Assembly (NCBI RefSeq): GCF_007655135.1
Contig: NC_045130.1
Coordinates: 11,222,001 to 11,286,000, forward strand
Source of the DNA: Punica granatum
Lineage: Eukaryota > Streptophyta > Magnoliopsida > Myrtales > Lythraceae
Length of the DNA stretch: 64,000 bases
Direction: 5' to 3'
The translations under genes were made by a program, and so were the position numbers. The notes beneath the pieces were generated by a model that was given only the letters and a program-made list of their open reading frames with translations, was not told where the DNA came from and ran no database searches. This document shows, piece by piece, positions 59,504-64,000 of this stretch. Position 1 is the stretch's first letter, and every line of letters starts with the position of its first letter.

Positions 59504-60813
59504 GGGTAAATTACAAAAAAAAAATCTAAATTTTGTAAAACGTTTCTGTTTTGTCCTAAATTTTACTTTGTAGCAAAAAAACCACATGTTTTGATAATCG
59601 TCTCATATTTGACCTCCATTACTATTCCGTTAAAATTTCCGTCTATTTGTCTACGTGGACTTTGTGAGACCCACCAAATTTACACATCATTTGATCATCT
59701 TTTCTTTTCTTTATAAAACTAACCTAAGTTTTCATAAAAATCTTAGTTTTATTTTAGATTTTGATTTGTAATTTTAAAAAAATACATGTCAGCACTTTGT
59801 TTTGCTCTACCGGCTCCAAGAGAGAACATCAACAGCATTCCTAACTACAATTCGAAAACTATTACAGAAGAAGACCCAGCAAATCTCGAGTTACTATTCA
59901 CAGTCGGGTCAGCCATGTCAACCAGACGGTCTCAGGAGCGATGCACGGAGGATCGCAGCATGAGAAAAATTCGAAATCGACAACCTATCCTGATCATAAG
60001 GAGGAGGGGCAAAATCGTCATTTCTGTCATCCATTGGTGGGAAGTAACACGGCTGACTCGGTTTTGAATAGTAACTCGAGGTTTGTTGGGTCGTCTTCTG
60101 TAATAGTTTCTTGGTTATAGTCAGGAATGCTATTACTGTTCTCTCCCGGAGCCGATAGACCAAAGCGGAGTGCTGACATGTATTTTTTTAAAATTACAAA
60201 TCAAAATCTAGAGAAAAACTGAGACCTTTATGAAAATTTAGGTTATTTTTGTAAAGGAAAAATAAGATGATCAAATGATGTGCAATTTTAGTGGGTCCCA
60301 CAAAGTCCACCTAGGCAAATAGATGGAAATCTTAATGGAATAGTAACGGAAACCAAATCTGAGACAATTATCAAAACATGTGTTTTTTTGTTACATTAGT
60401 GTGAAGTAACACGGTTGACCCGGTTGTGAATAGTAACTTGAGATTTGCTGAGTCGTCTTCTGTAATAGTTTCCGAGTTGTAGTCAGGAATGCTATTGATG
60501 TTCTCTCCTGGAGCTGATGGACCAAAACGAGGTGCTGATAAGTATTTTTTTAAAATTACAAATCAAAATCTAGAGCAAAACTGAGACCTTTATGAAAACT
60601 TATGTTATTTTTGTAAAGGAAAGATAAGATGATCAAATGATGTGCAAATTTAGTGGGTCCCACAAAGTTCACGTAGGCAAATAGACGAAAATTTTAACGG
60701 AACAGTAACGGAAGCCAAATCTGAGATGGTTATCAAAACATGTAATTTTTTTGTTACAAAGTAAAATTTAGAATAAAATAAAGATGTTTTATAAAATTTA
60801 ATTTAATTTGCCC
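59504..60813. mobile_element. Mutator-like TIR element C with a duplicated right arm
   Basis: The element starts GGGTAAATTAC and ends TTTAATTTGCCC, flanked by a perfect 9-bp duplication TTATTTTAA (59495-59503 and 60814-60822). The left arm (about 59504-59935) is matched in inverted orientation twice: by about 60061-60400 and again by about 60415-60813. The two right copies are direct repeats about 360 bp apart, sharing GTAACACGG(C/T)TGAC, GTCGTCTTCTGTAATAGTTT and GATGATCAAATGATGTGCAA. The 1310-bp body has no transposase. Confidence 0.9.
60041..60780. repeat. Direct duplication (about 360 bp) inside element C
   Basis: Copy 1 covers roughly 60041-60400 and copy 2 roughly 60401-60780, both beginning near GTG(G/T)GAAGTAACACGG. 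They differ by scattered substitutions, so the duplication is not very recent. Only copy 2 reaches the terminal end. Confidence 0.85.
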
Positions 60814-60822
60814 TTATTTTAA

Positions 60823-61679
60823 GGTCTTTCTACCTGTCATTTAAGAAATTTATATTTCGTCTCATGAAGCCTCATGCTCCAGGACGGAGATACAGCATCT
60901 ATTCCTTTAAGAAGAAAGTGATCACCGTGATGAAAACATGATCCAAGAGTTGTAGAAGGAGAGACATAACTCTGTAAAATGGATAATCATTGGGCTACGT
61001 AATTTTTTATTACCCAAAAGTTAGCCCGTCTCTGAATTTACCTTTTCTTACATATCAGTCATGACTACATTGACTAGAGAAGAAACAGGCATGTGCTTGT
61101 TCCCATTTTTTGTCTAACAAATATGCCTGCAAAATTATGGACGCAAGTCTTTTAAGAGTGTGAGTTTTGCATACTTGGACTTGAACTTGTGCCCCTCTAA
61201 TTTGACAAGACATTTAATCATTGTCCAAATTTGTTTCCGGATGAAGATATCATTAACAGAGAAAGAATATGAGAAAGAAAGTGTAGTACAGTGGCGTACA
61301 TAATAAGATGTTTCATATTCAATTGATCTCGTGGTAGAACTGTCCGTGTTATTTATTAATTATTAAGATTTCTATTTCATCATATTAGACCCATGATCTT
61401 TCCTATATAACCGTAAAAAAAGAAAATGTGTACTAAGTCGCAAGGAAATTGATGTGGTGATTAAAGTGAGCAATTATCAAGATATTCCATTGAGTCAGAC
61501 TTCATGGAGTTATACCTAAATTATTGGATATAAGTGAGTCCCTACACCAATTGGCACTAAAGAAAAAAATGTTTTTTTTTAATTCTCTTTTCACGACCTA
61601 TATATAAATCAGTCTGTTATCTAAATATAAGAAATCAAGATACAAATAAGTTGGTCGAGAGAAATCATGAGAAAAGAAG
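60823..61679. other. Spacer without recognised feature
   Basis: AT-rich, with no open frame showing protein features. A CT run just before 61700 leads into the GC-richer block. Confidence 0.5.
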
Positions 61680-63120
61680 ACTCTCTCTCTTTCTTTATCC
61701 CTCGCGACCAAAAAGAAGAAACCCTAGCTTGGCTACTTCCCCAGCTCCTCTAGCTCCGGTCAGACGTGTCCGGCAACACCTCCACTAGGATCGAGAAGCT
61801 AGGGTCTCCCTCAATCTCCTGGGTGTCTTCGTTCACGGTGGCTCTTTTTGTTTCCCCTCTCCTCCTTGCTCTTTCTACTCCTCGGACGGTTGAGGGCGGG
61901 GTTTTAGTAGGGATGGTCAGCGTCTCAATCGTGGGTCACGGTGGCGACTCCTTATGCAAGTTGTCCTTCGTGTGGGTCACGACGCTCCAACTTCGGGTAC
62001 GGTGGGCTCCAACTTCAGCGGCCTCTCTGCCTCAGCTACGAAGCAAGTCACAATGCTCCAGTTATGGGTTGGCCGGCCATCCTCAGCCTCATCTTCCGAC
62101 CTCTGCGAGGACACCCCCTTAGGGCTCTTAGATGTCGGCGCCCATAGCGGCCTAGAGGGTGTCCGGTAGGTCCCAAGGGCCCTTCTCTACATCCTCTCCA
62201 TTGTCGGTGTGGCGTATGCAGGGCAGCCTACTGCTCCCCTCCACTGATCGTGCCTTCTCCCTCTACAATTGGACTCGTGGCAACAAGTGGAGGCGAACTA
62301 TATCTCCTCGGTTTGTTGACGAAGGCGGAGGCGGAGGCCATGTCGTCACCTGACCAGACCAACTTCCTGACTGCATCTTAATCAACCACAAGCCTTCTGA
62401 TTGACCCGGCTTTGACCATCTACTAATCAGCCATCTGCTCCCAGACCACCGGCAATAGCGGCGCAGCGGTGGCGCTCTCCCCTCTCCCTAACCTTTCTGC
62501 CTGCCTGACTGATCCACCTCCATTCTGATGGTTGTTTCTAATATGCAATTAACCTCCTCTACCTAGCGACATAATCCCCAATCTCTAGTTCAAAGGATTG
62601 TGCCCTAGTCCAATAGATCCTACCGCCTACCTGCAAAGATCGAACTTTTGTGGCTTTGTCTGTTGATTTTTGCTGGTTCTGGCTCCCTAATATCAGTCGT
62701 TGGTTTGACCGATCAGGGTAGCTTGGTGCTTTGATTTGACAGTTTGATTATTTTTTATTCGTTGTCATTAGTTTGAACCGATCAAAGAAATCAAGCTGCT
62801 TTGGTTTGACTGTATAGGGATTGGACTTATTAGGGCTGGTTGATTGTCTAGGTCTAATGGTTGTGATCTCTGAAGGTTTCCTACGCTGGGTACCAGTTTA
62901 AGACCCCTCTTGGCTCTGCTCCTCTGCTTCCACATAGTAGCAGCCTCTATATGGATTGCATTTAGCCCGGTTCTAGGTATTATCCGGGATCCACTTAGAG
63001 CTTAGTTGCAAGAGGTCGGGAATAGATATAAAACAATTGGAAGGATTTCTGCAATTGTATCTATGTTTATTGGATGTGATTTTGTCACATTATATTTTTC
63101 TTTGCAATGATACCAACAAA
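61680..63120 (+). other. GC-richer block, possibly a decayed LINE or gene relic
   Basis: After a CT-rich run (about 61680-61695) and AAACCCTAG, the block 61740-62480 is clearly richer in G and C than its flanks. It holds overlapping open frames (61766-62122 and others) that contain internal similarity, such as repeated GGGTCACG(G/A)(T/C)G words, but no domain I recognise. It fades through 62500-63060 into AT-rich sequence ending with a T-rich run near 63124. A LINE with its body lost, or a relic of a gene, are both possible. Confidence 0.3.
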
Positions 63121-64000
63121 TCTGTTTTTTTTTTATCGTTGTAATCTTTTTCTTGAACATTTTACCTCGTACTCATTTTGTTATCAATGCACATTTATTA
63201 ATTTCCTGAGCCAAAAATAAATCAAGATATAAGCACAAGTGTTATTGTACTATCCTGAGCCAATTCATAATCAAAATGGAAAATATATATTCGACAATCT
63301 TTATTCTTTTGTAATTGGGGATTTCGATTAATTGAAGATAAAAAATGGGTTGCTTAGCTCTCATTTTCAAATAAAACCATGGAATTATGTTTTATTCAAA
63401 ATATATGGTTTAATACCAACACTAGTATGAGAAGGTTCAAGCGATTCAGCGTTTGTTCCTCTTAAACAAGATCTTGGATTCAAGTATTGTGAATGGAGAA
63501 AATTCATATTGAAAGAGTTTTACCCTCTTAGTAAGCCGACTCGCTCGAACTGAATTAATTGAGACTCGTTGGGCTTTCAGATATTAGAGTACCACCGAAA
63601 AATGTATGGTTTAATCGAGCAATTTTATTTGTTTGATGACAAAGCAAAATTAAATACATTATAAAAGGGCGTAATATATATAGAGTCCAAACCGAAGCAC
63701 ATTTTCTTTTTGCCAAAAAAATTGCCGAGTTTTGCTTCAAAACTGAAAAGCATATATAATATCGATATACATATATATGGCTTGAATAGTCTCAACCTCA
63801 CAAGTTTGTTTTGCGCGAGTCTTAGCCCATGTCATATGTGCTGCAAAATACATGTTCACATGCAAATTTGGATCTGATGCAGATCGCCAATTTTTCTGTA
63901 CTTCCATAAGCACAATCAAGCAACTAATCTGATGATAATAGCGAGCTTCAGCCACATGCAAATTATATAGACGAACCCCGAGTAATTCCATGAATCTGGG
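63121..64000. other. Right-edge sequence, AT-rich
   Basis: A minus-strand frame at 63737-63991 codes 84 residues without a domain I recognise; it runs close to the window edge and could be part of something larger. No other feature is supported. Confidence 0.4.

Noticed and set aside
63737..63991. 84-codon minus-strand open frame at the right edge
   Set aside because: The product matches no family I recognise and the region is at the window border; kept as unclassified sequence.

Overview
This is a plant nuclear genome window. Three intact intron-bearing genes and one gene cut by the left edge encode plant families, with GT-AG introns, and they sit in AT-rich intergenic DNA full of plant-type transposons. 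Gene content and base composition fit a eudicot; I cannot name the species from the sequence.

Layout. 1-765: the 3' part of a class A GATA-type zinc-finger transcription factor (+ strand). 766-9650: a repeat-rich stretch with MITE-like pieces, Helitron-type 3' ends, and a Mutator-like inverted-repeat element (about 5263-9073) into which a roughly 2.9-kb solo-LTR-like unit (5663-8570) has inserted. 9802-30180: one large gene of 51 coding exons for NOT1/CNOT1, the scaffold of the CCR4-NOT deadenylase; the joined CDS is 7236 nt (2411 residues) with no frame break, and its first intron begins with GC instead of GT. 33588-41589: a complete Ty1-copia retrotransposon with near-identical 1.67-kb LTRs, a 5-bp target duplication (ACATT) and one nonsense codon in an otherwise open gag-pol frame. 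44628-45505: a two-exon U/P-type cyclin (+). 52215-54507: a four-exon beta-expansin (- strand).

54978-60813: a cluster of three inverted-repeat DNA transposons, each with a perfect 9-bp target duplication (Mutator-like). Among them lie a decayed LINE-type RNase H domain (+) and a single orphan exon of an IBA57/YgfZ-like gene (-). 61680-64000: GC-rich and then AT-rich sequence that I could not classify.

The host genes are unrelated housekeeping or developmental genes (transcription, mRNA decay, cell cycle, wall loosening), each with its own promoter; there is no operon or biosynthetic cluster. I found no convincing new biological system. What merits a second look is the transposon archaeology: nested and internally duplicated Mutator-like elements, a very young copia copy carrying a nonsense codon, and the stranded IBA57-like exon.
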